DNA of 64,000 nucleotides from Trichinella spiralis (taxonomy: Eukaryota > Nematoda > Enoplea > Trichinellida > Trichinellidae). The stretch lies in assembly GCA_000181795.3 (NCBI GenBank), contig CM012955.1, positions 11,013,073 to 11,077,072 of the forward strand, given 5' to 3'. Positions 49,322 to 63,353 of this stretch are shown here, piece by piece (within the stretch, counting starts at the first letter, position 1; each line of letters begins with the position of its first letter). The translations under genes and the position numbers were made by a program. The notes under the pieces were generated by a model that saw only the letters and a list, made by a program, of their open reading frames with translations, did not search any database and had not been told where the DNA came from.

Positions 49322-50178
49322 ATGCTGGAGATCAATGCGAATTTACTTCCAGAATTATCAAAAACACTTGTTAGTCTTAAGCTGTATCCATATTTTGATA
49401 TAGCTCATTACATCATGATGACAATGTCAGTTCGTGAAGATCTCGGATCAGGTATTTTTGAGAACAAACTAATTTTTCATTGTTAAATTTACTTTTATTT
49501 TATATTAATGCTTTTTAAATTTGAGTTTATTTTTTATTTATGTAACTGTGCAGCTGACATTATTTTTTCAACAACGCATTATAAGTTTCTTTAAATTTTA
49601 TTTAATTTTAATGTTTATCTAATTAGTTTTTTATGTAGTGCAATTAATTTTTCAGTTTTTCAAATGTAGACATTATTTCTAATTTGATGCTATGCGTGTT
49701 GAGTTGTTGAAAATTGAAGAGAAACATTATATTTGTAAGATTCCGGAATGTTTTGTTAATTATGTGCATAGCTATAGCATGAGAAGAGTTTAGCACTGAA
49801 CTAGCTTTTGCGTGGCATTATGTTTGAAATATTCAGCCCGTTGGCAACTGAAACAGCGACTTTGCTTAGAACAGCTGTTGAGGATATAAGATTCATGTGT
49901 TATTCAATAATATAGATCTCAGTTTTGCTATATTTTTCGAGTGTTGTTATTTTAATGTTCTAAATTTTTTCTTTTAAACTATTTTTTGTTACTTGGGTTC
50001 AATTTTAGGTGCAGTGGTCTTTTCAAGAAAGCATCCATTATCATGCTGGTTTTCCAGTATGATGATGTGCTTTGCTGGATTCATTTTATCAAATTTTTTA
50101 CTCGGGGAACCAATAGTAACAGTTTTTATGCGACATAGCGACGTACTGTTAGCAACAGCAGTTTGGTTTGCAAACTAA

Positions 50179-50220
<42 letters not shown>

Positions 50221-51326
50221 ACTTCGCTTTTCAAACTATGTTTGAAAGTGTTATTTTTATAGGTACATTGTCTTCTATTCACCATTTGATATTGCATACA
50301 AAACTGTGAAGTTTTTTCCCATTAAATTGATACTGTTAATTTTGAAAGAAATTCATCGGACAAACAAAGTGTATTCCGCTGTTGGGCATGCAATGCAACT
50401 CTATCCGAATTCTTATTTAATTATGGCAATAATTGGCGTTGCAAAGGGTACTTTATTTATTTTTAAATATTTTAGAAATTATTGTTATCCATTTGGTTTA
50501 AATAAACTTCTTTCAGGCGCAGGTAGTGGAATAATTCGAACATTTGAACAGCTTGTGCGTGGCAGTTGGTCTCCTTTGACGAACGAATTTCTTCGACCGA
50601 GCCTGTAAGAAATTTCTTATTTTTAAAATATATGATGAAATAATTGAATAATAATTTATGAAATTGATGGATTTCTTTATTATATTTTTTTAAAATGATT
50701 GAATGCATTTGATGTTTAACGGAAACTTGTAATCGACAATTAATTGTCAAAAATTGATTCTTATAATTTATCAATTGATACGATTTAAATTTCAATATTG
50801 TTTTTTATTCGAACTAATTTCATCGTACTCATTACGAAATATTTGTAAATAGAACTGTTTCATTTTTTACTTGAGAAATTTTATTTCAAAACGATCGAGG
50901 AATTGTTTGCTTTTTCTTCCTTTCAGCGCTACGAAAAGTTGCATTGTAGCGAGTGTCATTTTTATTCTGGAGAAAATGAATATGATTCCTCTTCCCCACG
51001 AAGCAGTATATACTGTGGTTGTGAGCTTTTTTATCCATTTCAAACTGAGCTCCTTCGTGTTGGGCATTCACGATCCATTTTTGCCATTCGAAAATCTCTT
51101 CTGTGCTATATTCATGGGCGGAATATGGGATGCACTGAAGTGAGCGTTCATTCAAGTTTATTCTTTTTATTTGAATTTACATGTTTCTCTCTTTTTCTCG
51201 CTATTTATTCACCATAATTTTAGCCGTGCTGTGACAACTAGTCGAGAACGTAGGGCTGGTATGCAGTCGACATCCGAACAACAGCAAAATGCAACGCTGA
51301 ATAGAGAAGCAAAAAAGGAGCAGTGA
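49322..51326 (+). CDS. TMEM38: TRIC-type trimeric intracellular cation channel (TMEM38)
   Basis: Six exons: 49322-49451, 50009-50165, 50263-50447, 50517-50604, 50927-51139 and 51224-51326, giving 291 residues; human TRIC-A has 299 and TRIC-B 291. TRIC channels pass potassium across the ER/SR membrane to balance calcium release. Seven hydrophobic segments are visible across the length. Family markers are HPLSCWFSSMMMCFAGFIL with LLGEPIV, the pore-region KEIHRTNKV (the KEV-type lipid-binding motif), GAGSGIIRTFEQLVRG and KSCIVASVIFIL. The tail is Arg/Gln-rich (TTSRERRAGMQS) and charged, ending KKEQ. Intron 2 contains a TA microsatellite. The start ATG is the first in frame. Confidence 0.95.
50182..50216. 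repeat. TA dinucleotide microsatellite
   Basis: Seventeen to eighteen uninterrupted TA units in intron 2 of TMEM38, between the donor at 50,166 and the next exon. Confidence 0.9.
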
Positions 51327-51759
51327 GATGAGAGAAAACCATTAGCGAAACATATTTCGTAGCCAAGTAGACTGATGTAATAATTTTCCTATCGTCGCAC
51401 GTTCCACCTGTAGATTATTTTCATATGGTTAACTTTTGCTACCCTGGGATTTGTTGTTTTTCGTATTTTTAATCTATAATTCGTAATTTTAATCTCTACC
51501 AGAGATATGAATGCTGTATCCAAAATTTAGCGACCAAAAACGTGATTTTCCTTCATTTTCAAACAAATACAGAATGTAAAAGTTTGTACAACAGCTTCGA
51601 ATTTAGAATAATAGGTGTTTGAATTTCATCATCTTATGCAGTATTTAAATATTTTATGAGCAAATAAAAATTAAAACGGTTAAAGTTATTTTACAACATT
51701 CAAATATACTCTTTTAAAAGAATTCGAATAATTTATAACAATGCTCTAAAAGTAAGCTT

Positions 51760-54700
51760 ATCCAAAGATGGATTCCAACGCTTTTCTCGAAAATTGCGAA
51801 ATTTCATGGGCTACAGACCAGCTATTTTTGTGAAAATCGGCGAAAATTCTTCTTTCCCAATTTGCCGTTTTTTTTGAATGATAATCATTCACACTGCTTA
51901 ACGACAGTATTAGGGAAAGTTCCAACGTAAATTACCCATTACTTCTGGAATAAATGGCCTCTAAAGTTAGAATAGTGCCTCTCTTAATACATGATTATGC
52001 TTCCCACTTTTTTCGGCATATCTCGAGAAAAACGCAACCGGGAACCGCCGGAATACGTTATTGTACTTCTCTAATCATTTTCGATTCATTGATGCCCATA
52101 AAGTCCATTTTTGGATTCCAAGATTGCAAAATTTCATGGCCTATAGATTTGGTTGTTTTGCGAAAATCGGCGAAAAATTTGTTTTCAAAATTTGGAATTT
52201 TTTTGATTCTTATAGTTTAATATTTATAAAAGAAAGTATTCAACCCAACCTAAACAATAATTGTGGAATAAATGGCCTCTAAATTTGTCTACTGACTATC
52301 TTAATACATGGGGAATTCGCCAATCTGTAATTCTCTGCCAACGGAAGGAGAGACTTCCAATTTCTGCATATGAAACATTTCTGGCTTCGAATCTTTTACA
52401 ATTCTACTAATTTATCGTTTTTTTCCGATAAATTAAATTGAATTTCTCAAATTATTACTGTTAAATAATCATTTATTGCTGCGAATCAAAACGAAAGCGT
52501 TGGAAGTGTTTACTTTGCCGCAAAGTAAACATTTCATGGAATGTGGTGCTCATTACCATCTTTTTCATTTACTAAACTTCTCATTGATACCAAATGTGTG
52601 GCTATTTGAATTTACTTTTGCTAATTAACAACGGTGCAATAGCTATTTGCATAATCGGTACAATATGCAGTCCCCCAAGGTGAAAATTCATTGCAAATGC
52701 TATGTAATAAAATAATATTCACAAATCATGCCAAACTATTGGGCTAATGCATGGTATTTGTTCGAATCCTTAGAGACATCCAACAGTTTGTACGGTGAAA
52801 CTTATTCCATGCCTCTCAGAAACTACGGTATATTGTAAAATAATTTTATAAATATTGCAAGGAATTGTGTACCATTTATAGGTATGTAAATTTTCAATAA
52901 CCTGCAACAGATGATTTTTTGAGAAATTTTATAAATTTGCCGGTTTCAGCATTTGAAATATATGGAATGAAAATACTAGCATATTATCCGTAAATAGCTT
53001 TCTAATGTGATAATTTTGGATAATTCTTATCTCTGAATTGTAATAAGACAAAAAAACTCAGAGAACAAAGGTTTTTATTTTTGAAAGTACCGTTGCTTTA
53101 AGGAAAATCAGGAACAATTCTTAATAAAATCACTTCATTTTTTTGGAAAAAAACATTGATAGTTTTGTTGTAAAAATTAATGACATCATTCATTGTTCAC
53201 ATTTATTATACTTTTAATTTTTATTCCTTTTTATTTCGACTTCATTAAAATTTTATTTAATGATTTATTTTTTTGTTATATCTCATCAAATATTCAATTC
53301 AGAGCTGTCGGTACAATTTTATTACATTTAGCAAATAATTCTCTACCGATATAAATCAATTGCATTAATTTTTGGAGAAAAAATTTTTTCTCGAAAATTG
53401 CAAAATTTCATGGACTATAGACTTGGTTGTTTTTGCGAAAATCGGCAAAAAATTTGTTTTCGAAATTTGAATTTTTTTCGATTTTTTTAGTTTCATATTG
53501 ATAAAATAAAGTGTTTTCTAGAGCTTCAATCCACTTTACGCAGTTGTTGTGGAATAAATGGCCTCTGAATTTGGAATACTGCTTCTCTTAATACATGGGT
53601 ATGCTTCCCACTTTTTTCTGGATTAGTCGAAAATTGAAAAATATCATGGAGTATAGATATGGTTGTTTTCGCGAAAATCAGCGAAAGCCCTTTTTTAAGA
53701 ATTTTGATTTTTTTTTAATTCTGGACAATCATAATGATTACCAATAATGTTATGCAAAGTTCCATTAGAAACTACCGAATAGTATTCGAATAAATGGGGT
53801 CTAAATTTGTCTACTGCCTATATTAATACATAGGAAATTTGTCCAACAGTAACTCTCTTTCAACGGCAGCAATGACTGCTAATTTCTGCACATGAAACAT
53901 TTTTGATAACGAATCTATTAGGTTTTTACAAATCTATCGTTTTTTACGATCAATTGAATTGAATTTTTGATATTATTGCTGTTAAATAATCATTATTTGC
54001 TGCGAATGAAAACAAAAGCGTTGGAAGTGTTTACTTTTATAAAAAGCAAACATTTCATGGAGTCCGTTTACGGTTACCATCTTTTTCATTGTCTAAGCTC
54101 ATGAGTGATACCACTTGTGGCTACTTGAATTTACTTTCGCTAAGTAACAATGATGTGATGGTGATTTGCATGATCAGTACAATATGCAGTTCCCCAGGGT
54201 GAAAATTCATTACAAATGCTATGAAATTAAATAAATTCCCAATTCATGTCAAGCTATTCTGCTAATGCATGTTATTTGGGTGCAGAACAAAGTTGTTTGG
54301 CAATATTTGCATTTTCTTTCCAAAATAGATACATATAGATAAAGTAAATTGTTTTGCGACACTGCATGGAAAATAACTTCGAGCTCAATACGTGGAATAA
54401 GTGGCTTCTAAAGTTGGCACACTGCCCTTGTGAATACACAGAGAATTCGCAAATCTGAAACTTTCGTCAAATGCAACCGGCTGCGGGCGATTCAGCAAAT
54501 GGAACAGCTTTGGCATTTGAGTGAAGGAATCATCCAAAATTTGATGCTTCGCACAATATTTCTTACATTTTAGCGATCGAATTTTCTATCATTTTCAAGA
54601 CATTTTAATTTGATGGAAGTTGCTTCAAATCGGTAGGAAATGGACATAGAACATCTGATATACTAACTCTATATTAATTCATCCCTTTGTAATGTACCGT

Positions 54701-57060
54701 TGATATCAATATAAAACGTTGTTTCGCTTTCTCATTCATCAATACCTGGTTGTACTATCGTATGCTTTCCATATATTTTATTTGTTAATAAACAGCCATT
54801 TCACTCATTACTATGCTATACATCATTTTCATTATTCAAGTAACTTTTCAGTGATATTAAACTTATGATTCTATGAGTGTATTTTTGCATGACAACACTC
54901 CGTGAATCCCGCTTATGAAAATGAACTATACATGCAGTCATCATAAATCGTTGATTTTTCGAGAAATTTGATGAAATAACTCGTTAGCCATTGCGATATC
55001 TACAGATAAAAGCAACCCCACGTTAGATTGAAAATTTTTTTACATATTATTATTTTGACTATTTCTTATTTCTGTAGCGTATTCAGTCAAGGAAATAGCG
55101 CTAACAAAAATTTGAAACTTTTTGGATGCTGTAATATGAAAACAAAATTCAGGAACAAATGTTATTTAAAAAAGAACCTGTTTTTGCTCAAAATATTCCT
55201 GATTTCTTGATAAATTTTAACAAAATCATTTTCTACTAAGACGTTTTCAACTTTTATATTTTATTTCTTTTCCTTTCATCACTATTAAATTTATATTTTC
55301 GTTTCAGTTTTTTTACAATATCTCGAGAAATACGCAGTCGCGGAACTTGGGACCAAGCTCATTGTTGTTTTCTAATTTTTTCCTACATTCTCATACTATT
55401 TTTGGAGAAAAATAGGTTTTACGAAAATTTCGAAATTTCGTGGGCTATAGACGTTGCTGTTTTCGCGTTTTGGGTGAAAAATGATTTTTCACAATTTTAA
55501 AATCTTTTTTTTGGTATGGTTATATATGGATTGATTAGAGATTTACTGCAAGTCTGATTGGACACATTCTGATTTTTCTGGAAAAATTGCCTTTAAAATT
55601 GGCACGTTGCCTATCTTAATAGACAGGAAAGTTGCCCATCGTTAACTTTCTTTAAACGGAACTGGAGTTTGTGAGATTCAGCTAATGAACCATTCTTGCG
55701 ATTCTACTGCTATATTCTGTCAAAATACGCATCCTCGTGCAATACATTTTAGTTTTCAGCAAACCAATTTTCCGTCATTTTCAGCCCATTTCGATTAATT
55801 GTCGAAAGTTGTTTCAAAACTAGCTAAACTTTGATTTAATCACTCAGTATTCAAACTTTTTAATAATTTATCTGTTTATTATTATCAGATGAAACGAATT
55901 TCTAACGCTATTTTACTTAGGCGTGGAATAACACTTGATTGTTTTAACGTATGCTTAGCAAATATTTGCTTTGTTTGAAAAGTAATCACTTCATGGATTA
56001 CAATGCTGTTCATGATTCTTATTATTACATTAGCTTCTCTTTGATACCGAACCTGCGGCTGTTTTGATTTATTCTCGTTTTGATAATAATTAGTTCGAAA
56101 TGGAATGAACATAAATAGACTAACAACTGAAGATGAAACAATATCTCCGTGCACAGAATTGTTTCGAAATCGCTCACATATTAACTTATAAATTCAAAAA
56201 CACTAAAAGCATGTTTCCACTAAATTCGAAAGATTCATTTATTGCATTGGTGATTACGAACTACAATATTACGTAAACTACGGGTATATTAATTTTCAAT
56301 AACATGTAATCGATGATTTTTTCAAAAAATTTGATGAAATAACTCGTTAGCGATTGTGATATTTACAGATAAAAGCAAACCCACGTTAGATTAAAATTGC
56401 TTTTACATATTATTATTTTGACTATTTCTTATTTCTGTAGCGTATTCAGTCAAGGAAATAGCGCTAACAAAAATTTGAAACTTTTTGGATGCTGTAATAT
56501 GCAAACAAAATTCAGGAACAAATGTTATTTAAACAAGAACCTGTTTTTGCTGAAAATATTGTGGATTTCTTGATAAATTTTAACAAAATCATTTTCTACT
56601 AAGACGTGTTCAACTTTTATATTTTATTTCTTTTCCTTTCATCACTATTAAATTTATATTTTCGTTTCAGTTTTTTTTACAATATCTCGAGAAATACGCA
56701 AACAGGGAACCTGGGATCAAGCTCATTGTTGTTTTCTAATTTTTTCCTACATTTTCATACTATTTTTGGAGAAAAATAGGTTTTATGAAAATTTCGAAAT
56801 TTCGTGGGCTGTAGACTTTGCTGTTTTCGCGTTTTGGGTGAAAAATGATTTTTCACAATTTTGAAATCTTTTTTTGGGGTATGGTTTTATATCGATAGAT
56901 TAGAGAGTTCTGCAAATTCTGATTGAGCACAATTCGATAAGTGTGGAATAAATTGCTTTCAAAGTTGGCAGTTTGTCTATCCTGATTGATAGAGTATTTA
57001 CGCAACCGTAACTTTGTTGATACATACCCAGTGTGAATGAAATTTAATAAATGAAGCATT
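51760..57060. repeat. Array of diverged ~1.4-1.5 kb repeats, no genes
   Basis: Several segments recur in the same orientation. Bases about 52,260-52,800 match 53,780-54,290 at an offset near 1,520. Bases about 54,960-55,510 match 56,323-56,880 at an offset of 1,363-1,364 with very few differences. A short core of the type CTCGAAAATTGCAAAATTTCATGG, followed by a CTATAGA-like run and GTTTTCGCGAAAATCGGCG, recurs at about 51,785, 52,110, 53,390, 53,627, 55,425 and 56,785. ATCTCGAGAAA recurs at 52,019, 55,319 and 56,683. GTGGAATAAATGGCCTCTAAA also recurs (for example 52,260). No frame is open over a useful length. This looks like a complex satellite-type domain or a stack of insertions of one non-coding element. 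Confidence 0.85.
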
Positions 57061-59242
57061 TTACATTTTGATTTGGAAATGATTATTCATATTTTTCAAT
57101 ATTTCCATATTTTTTCCGTATTGTTCAATCCATTATATTTGAAGTAATTGAGCTGACTTTCTTTGACAACTCTATTAGTCATTTTTCAAAAACAAATGTA
57201 TAATGCTATTTATATTTTCCAAAGTATTCAAATGGTATTTATGCTGTAATCATAACATGAAAGTGAAACGATTTAGCAATTTTTCTGTATGTCGCATTTC
57301 ATTTTGTCAAAGGCGATATTTCACCTTTCATTTACTTCCTGCATTTCTTTATCACTAGCATGTATAGAATTTGAATTTTCCTGTATTCTTTCTTGTTGAT
57401 GATTTCTGCAAATTGTATTTGTTTTTGTAATTGTGCTGTTTGTATCAATAGTTTATTTGTCATTTCTTCTAATTATATTTATTATTATGGTATTTTTAGT
57501 AATTTTCGTACCCATAAATGGTTTGAAGCTGAACATAATTTCTATGTTAACTTTTCCTGAAATATGTTATTAGTTTTATTCAACAAATGTATTTAACTGA
57601 TATTATATTTTATAAGTTGATTTTTGATAAAAACTGCTCATTATACTTCGCACATTGATTGTAAGGAAAACATCTAATACAATGTACTGCATCACATCAC
57701 ATTTTCACGCAGCTAAATTTATTTAATTTAGAAGTGTTTACAGATTATGTTAGAAATATTTAGTGGTTCAGGTTTTCATATTATTTCAGTGAAAAAAATC
57801 TGCATCGTAATGAAATTTTCCGTTATATTATGCATTTGAATAAAAAGTAAATTACATTCGTCATTTAATAATTTAATAAAATTCTTCACCATATGCACGC
57901 TACTACGCTATTAGTGATGTAAAATTAGGCTGTTCTACCAGAGGCAAAGTAGTTTTCTATTTGCATAATTTACTTATTATCAAACACCACTTTAGAGCAT
58001 TTTTATTATATTCAGTTATTTAATACTGTGCAACGGCTACAGGTACGTGTTCAACTGTAATTCCGCTCTTCAATACCATCTTTGAATTATATTTTATATT
58101 ATGTTGCCTTTACTTTTCTATGAATACTATTTGGTTGACTTTCAATTATGGTGAAAGAACGCTAATCAGAATCTGTATTAGTATTATTATTGTTCCCTTT
58201 CAGATAATTAAATCAGATGCTTTACACAAACGTGTACCTATATTTGTTTTCATGTTGAGATGACCACAATAATGTTATTCACTTTCAGCATTGTCATGAT
58301 TTGGAAACAAATGCAACAAAAGAGTGGAATGTGGGAAATATAATTCCACTGTTGAAAGTCATGTATTTTTAAAAGGTAAGTGATGTTCGAGATGTATGTT
58401 GATACTTTTGTGATATATGCTATTCGCATAACTTGACAAACATAATAAATGTAAACTTTTTAGATTTTCTGCTATCACTATTCACTTTTAAATATTATTA
58501 GTAGTACATTACTTTTGATTTTTAAAGGTGCTTAAAACAAACAAAAGAAGTATAGTACATATTTGCGTTCACCATTTTCACTTTCACAATTCACATAATG
58601 TGAAACTGAATACTTCATATACAGGAGATGAAAATGAAGTAGAACTTGTAATCATTGCTATTGCTAGTTTTCATGTTAAATTTGCATGTTTTCAGATATC
58701 AAAGTTATGCATCACACTAATATAGGTATCACTGGAACTATTCGCAGAAATCTTCAACGAACTACCATTTCTTACAAACACATTCAATTGCACATGGAGA
58801 AAAAGTAAGCAATATAATAATGCTTATGATATGATCAACGTCCTGCATAATACTGTTTGCATTTACTTTAGATGCGCATTTTTAGTATCAATTTACCTAT
58901 TTTTTAATTTTTAAAAAATTTACCTTTCAAATACTTTACATCGGTGATCGAGTCTTTTAAAACATTTATTTACTTATTTATTCATTTACATCTATATTTG
59001 TTGTTTGTATGTTACATGATCACATGGATGTTTTATTAACATTTTACCAAATTTCAAATTATTTCACGTGAGTTCTTGGAATTTTTTTGAATATTTTAGT
59101 TCTTCTTTCAAAGTAATTTTTAAATAAATCGATATATTCTTTTTAACAAATTTTGATCACTGTTTATTCTTCTATTATTTTGTCTTCCTTCATTTCATTT
59201 CCTTTCCTTTCTTTCTCAGATCAGAACTTTGGATCAATCTTC
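57061..59242. other. AT-rich spacer, no gene supported
   Basis: Short segments near 58,289-58,375 and 58,730-58,805 have good splice-like ends (TTTCAG...GTAAGT and AATATAG...GTAAGC). The first has stops in all frames, so any spliced transcript would be non-coding there. No gene is called. Confidence 0.4.
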
Positions 59243-59330
<88 letters not shown>

Positions 59331-59332
59331 TA
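59243..59332. repeat. (ATA)n trinucleotide microsatellite
   Basis: About 29 uninterrupted ATA/TAA units. The poly-Asn and poly-Tyr open frames across it are artefacts of the repeat. A shorter ATT tract lies nearby at about 59,671-59,694. Confidence 0.95.
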
Positions 59333-62300
59333 ATACGAATAACTGAAAGCAGCAATTGTTTTTCACTAAACGTATGCACTCACGTACATGTGTTTGCTTT
59401 ATTTCAGTTTTCACTTTAAAAAAAATATGTCTGTTAAATTTAAAATTTATTTGGCTCTGCTGACTAAGTAGATTGATGCGCCAGTTTAACATAATAAATA
59501 AAAACTCACTCGCATTCAACTTTCTATACTCTTTCACTCACTATCCACAACTACAATCTTGTTTCATTTTCATTCAAAATTTTCCCCCATTTTATTAACT
59601 TCTCATTTTCACTTTATTATTTGTCATTTCAATAATTTGTCAGCCACAAATTGATCAATGTCATAATATTTTCATTATTATTATTATTATTATTTTGCTG
59701 ATAGACAAGTTTCAACGATTTGTTTCATCTTATAATAATAACAAAGATGAAACAATCAATATTAGCAGTGAGTAATAATAAGAAAAAGGCAAGTGCGTGG
59801 CTACTGGCTTAAAGTGGCGAAACGGGCTAAATAACTGTATTTAGCAGCAGCAGAGAAACTAACCACAACAAGAAAGCATGTATAAAAATGAAATTGATTA
59901 ACTTATTTATGCCAGTGAACATTGTAAATTAATTTGTAGGGTTTTGTTATTTTTTTGCAATATATTACACTTTTTTGAAAGCAAACCCAGAAATGTGTGG
60001 ATATATTATAATGCGTTTCAATCTGGAAGCGCATTATTTCACACTGTGCATTTTATGTTTGGTTTCACTGCTTGTTCAGAGTTGTCAAATCACACTAATG
60101 AGAATCATAACAATAATCATTAAAGCATTTGTTCACTTACATATTCTTATGTTCTTGACTGTTTAATTGCTTGTTGATGCCAAATTAATCTAGCACGTTG
60201 GCAGCATCGACAGGAAGTTTAAAAACGGTGTGTGGTGTTGACGTAAGCCATTGAAGAGTGGGAAAGGTTTTATATTGAAATCGTACAGGCAAGTGGCAAG
60301 AATGGAACGCGCCTTAGTACAGATAATGCAACATGGGAGAATGAAATTTGTGTATGATGACGACAAATAAAACCGCATCATACTGACAATCGATCGGACG
60401 AGGGACATTTGATTTTGCTAATTATAAAGTTGTCAGAATTTGGGAAAAGAGGTACAAAACAGTAAAGCAGCGGAAGGAAAGTGCATTTGTGACGGATACT
60501 GGAAAAAGTGTTGCGTAAATTAGGTTCACATTGTTGTTAGGATGAAGCGGGAATATGAAGCATTGCAGAAAATTATCGGAAGTATCGTTGTGCACAAACA
60601 AGCACACAAGACAAAACACACAACAGGACATTACAATATATCTGAAAATCAAGCATGAGCCACAAAGCAATAAATTAAGTGTATATGAAAATCTGCAGGT
60701 ATTAATCTAAATAATGAAAGCCAGCTTGGCTCCACCACAGTTTGCTTCAATGTTCAGGGAAATAATTACAAATCTCATTTTACATAAATGACGTAAATCC
60801 ATCAGACAGTGAGCACAGAATACAAAGCATGAAAAGGAAATGCAGCAGATGGAAAGAGAAAGAGTAAAAGCATCTTTTATAATATGAAGTGAAATTATAC
60901 TTCAAAAATAAAATCACGGAAAGATAATTAATAATTGAAGATACAGTAAGATACATTATTTAAATAGCCAAATTAATGATAAGAAGGTTACTAAGTAATA
61001 CACAAATGGGAGAAATGCATAGTTATTACTTTATTACGGTGCTGTTCGATAAACGGTGGCGCAGCGTAACCAAGGTGCAAGTACAAGATGCTACATTCAG
61101 GTGAAATTTTAATACTGAAACTTATTTTCCTGATGTTTTGCTATGAATGCGTGTATATTTAAGTATTTATGCACATTTCAATTTGAAGATGCGCAAACTT
61201 GAAATATTTTAAAAGCAGAATTCTCAATTACATATAGTTGAACATTGAAGGTTTTGAACAAATCCATATGTGAATTTGCTATTTTAGGTAATCATCTAGA
61301 TTTAATTGGAGAGGAAGATAAAATTTTCAATTTACACTTGCTTATGGCATTCAATTTCATTCTTAACTTAGCAGGTCGAATATCACTAAGCGTAAAGTGC
61401 TATCTATTATGCAGGACAGAAAAATGCCGTTCTTATACAGAAATCGTTTTCAATTTAATTTTGTTACCAATTTATATTTTTCCTAAATTTTGCACTATGA
61501 AGGCATTAGATAAAACAATATTTTCATATAGCTAATTATGCTTGGCATATAGCGCAACCAGTGTGCTCAATTATTGTTTATTTTTTGTTGACATTATGTT
61601 CTAATTCATATTAGAGTAGCATATCCAACTTACGTAAGCGGGTGCTTAACGCTACGTGCGCAGTGTCTGTCTTTTATGCAAATTGGGCCGTTTGAAAATT
61701 AACTTCATATTAGCAGTGCATCAGTTAAATTGACTTTGTTGACTAACAGAAGCATCGACAGTGATGTTTGCTCGATCTATTTCTGCTTTAACTACTGAGT
61801 AAGGTGTATTATTAGATGTAGAGGAATCTTATCTTTTCAAACAAAGGCGTGGTGCAGTTTCAATTTGAATTAGCATTTCAATTTGTTTGCTTTTGAGCTT
61901 ATGCGTGGCCTGCATAATATTTGTTTAACGAAATGAGGAATACGTTTCATACTTGTTAATCAGTAGAAATGAACTTTATGTAAATTTTCCTGAGGCGAGT
62001 ATTAGTTGCTCTAGAAACTCATTTCAAATGATTGTAGGCGAACGGTGTGCGGCGAATGAACAATGGCGTTGTCAATGCGATGACAGACGAAGAAGAACAA
62101 TAAAAACGGCTTTGTTTTTTATTTATTATAACATTATTTCATTGAATTAATTCTTCTACATTTAGATACAGAAGAACAGAAGATGAAAGTGGACATCCAG
62201 AAGACGAGGGTAAGTTCGGTAAGTATAATTCTTTGAGTTAGGCTAATTAGTTAAAGTTCACTGAGGAGTTCTTGAGTCTGTAATTTATATAAATTCGAGC

Positions 62301-62589
62301 TGTAAGTTATCGAGCATTTAATTCAGATGTTTGTTAATTAGAGTAATTGGATGTAGATCATGAGTATTATTATAATTAATTTGAGTGGCTTTCCGCATTT
62401 GAACGTTTTCACGTCCCATGCCTTGTCGAGCTGAGTTTAGGGTTCATCTGCGGAAAGTGAAATGGTTGAATAATTTGTCGATCATTTCAAAGGACAATTT
62501 TTGAGCATAGTGAGTTTGTAGCACTGCTATAGTTTGAGTATTAGAATAAGTAAATGTTTGAGAATAGCAGTGCAAGGATAGGAGGAATG
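59333..62589. other. AT-rich spacer with short uncalled open frames
   Basis: Two stretches read as plausible but unplaceable peptides: 60,542-60,658 (+), beginning MKREYEALQKIIG, and a 36-residue frame near 60,248. A possible exon 62,166-62,211 has good splice ends (TTTAG...GTAAGT) and reads YRRTEDESGHPEDE, but I found no partner exon. None is strong enough to call. Confidence 0.4.
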
Positions 62590-63210
62590 TGAGATAGGGT
62601 GGTGTGCAGGAGTTCGACGGGTTACACTGCACGACGCGACCCTAACCGTATCAAATGATCAAAGTCCATATTTTCAAAGCTCACCTCTTCCTCTCCCGGT
62701 TGCGGTACCAGAGGCCTGCCGCCTTGCTCGGATCCCAGCAATGGGATCTCAAGCAAGGTTTTTTTTCAGCCCGACCGCCCCCGCGCCGCCCCCCGCCCTC
62801 CTGCCCGTTAACGGGGACTTCCCACTGCGGAGCCTCCTAGTCCCGTGCTGGCCAGAGACCGGTTTTAAAGAGATGACCCTGTCCATTTGTGTGGTAATGG
62901 ACGTTGTTTGAAATCTTGTGCAATGGGATTTCAACACCTATGTGAATTCGTAAGACGTATCTGTCCTAGAGGCAGTTATGCAAATTCGCAATTGACGTAG
63001 TGCCGAGACTCTGTTTCGGTGCCAATCTAGTGGTGATCGTTACTCCCCCAAGAGGAACGGTAAGCGTCGCTATGCGTTTGTGTTATTGTCTCGCTGGCTC
63101 TGACACTTGGCCAATGATTGACATCAGATTTGCCGTCACACCTTTAATTAGTTCATTTGGCGTTGCACCTTTCATCAGTTTAGGCATCAAACATTTGAAA
63201 TTAATCTCCA
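62590..63210 (+). ncRNA. Candidate structured RNA island (three perfect hairpins, T8 after the first)
   Basis: A sharply GC-richer island in AT-rich DNA with no convincing protein frame. Hairpin 1 (62722-62758): CCTTGCT and AGCAAGG pair, enclosing GATCCC and GGGATC around AGCAAT, followed at once by eight T (62759-62766). This is the form of an RNA polymerase III transcript end. Hairpin 2 (62881-62901) pairs GTCCATT with AATGGAC. Hairpin 3 (62909-62933) pairs TGAAATC with GATTTCA. A fourth, with G-U pairs, lies near 62,999-63,022 (GTGCCGA with TCGGTGC). It matches none of the standard RNAs I can recall (U snRNAs, 7SL, Y, tRNA), so identity is open; a promoter or first exon of a gene beyond the window is the alternative. 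Confidence 0.35.
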
Positions 63211-63353
63211 TCGAGAGTTTCCCCTTATAATCATGCTAAATAGTTTAAATTTGTTAACATTTTATACATTAATTTATTCATTTAGGAACTTAAATGATAA
63301 ATAAAATATAATGTTCATTCATCTAATAATTGAGCAAATTCAATTTTTGTATA

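Noticed and set aside
58289-58805. Splice-like segments suggesting a spliced transcript
   Set aside because: The first segment has stops in all three frames and no coding link could be built; AT-rich DNA offers many chance GT-AG pairs.
59190-59537. Poly-Tyr and poly-Asn open frames
   Set aside because: They are translations of the ATA microsatellite at 59243-59332, not genes.
60542-60658. 38-residue frame beginning MKREYEALQ
   Set aside because: Short and without supporting context; may be chance.
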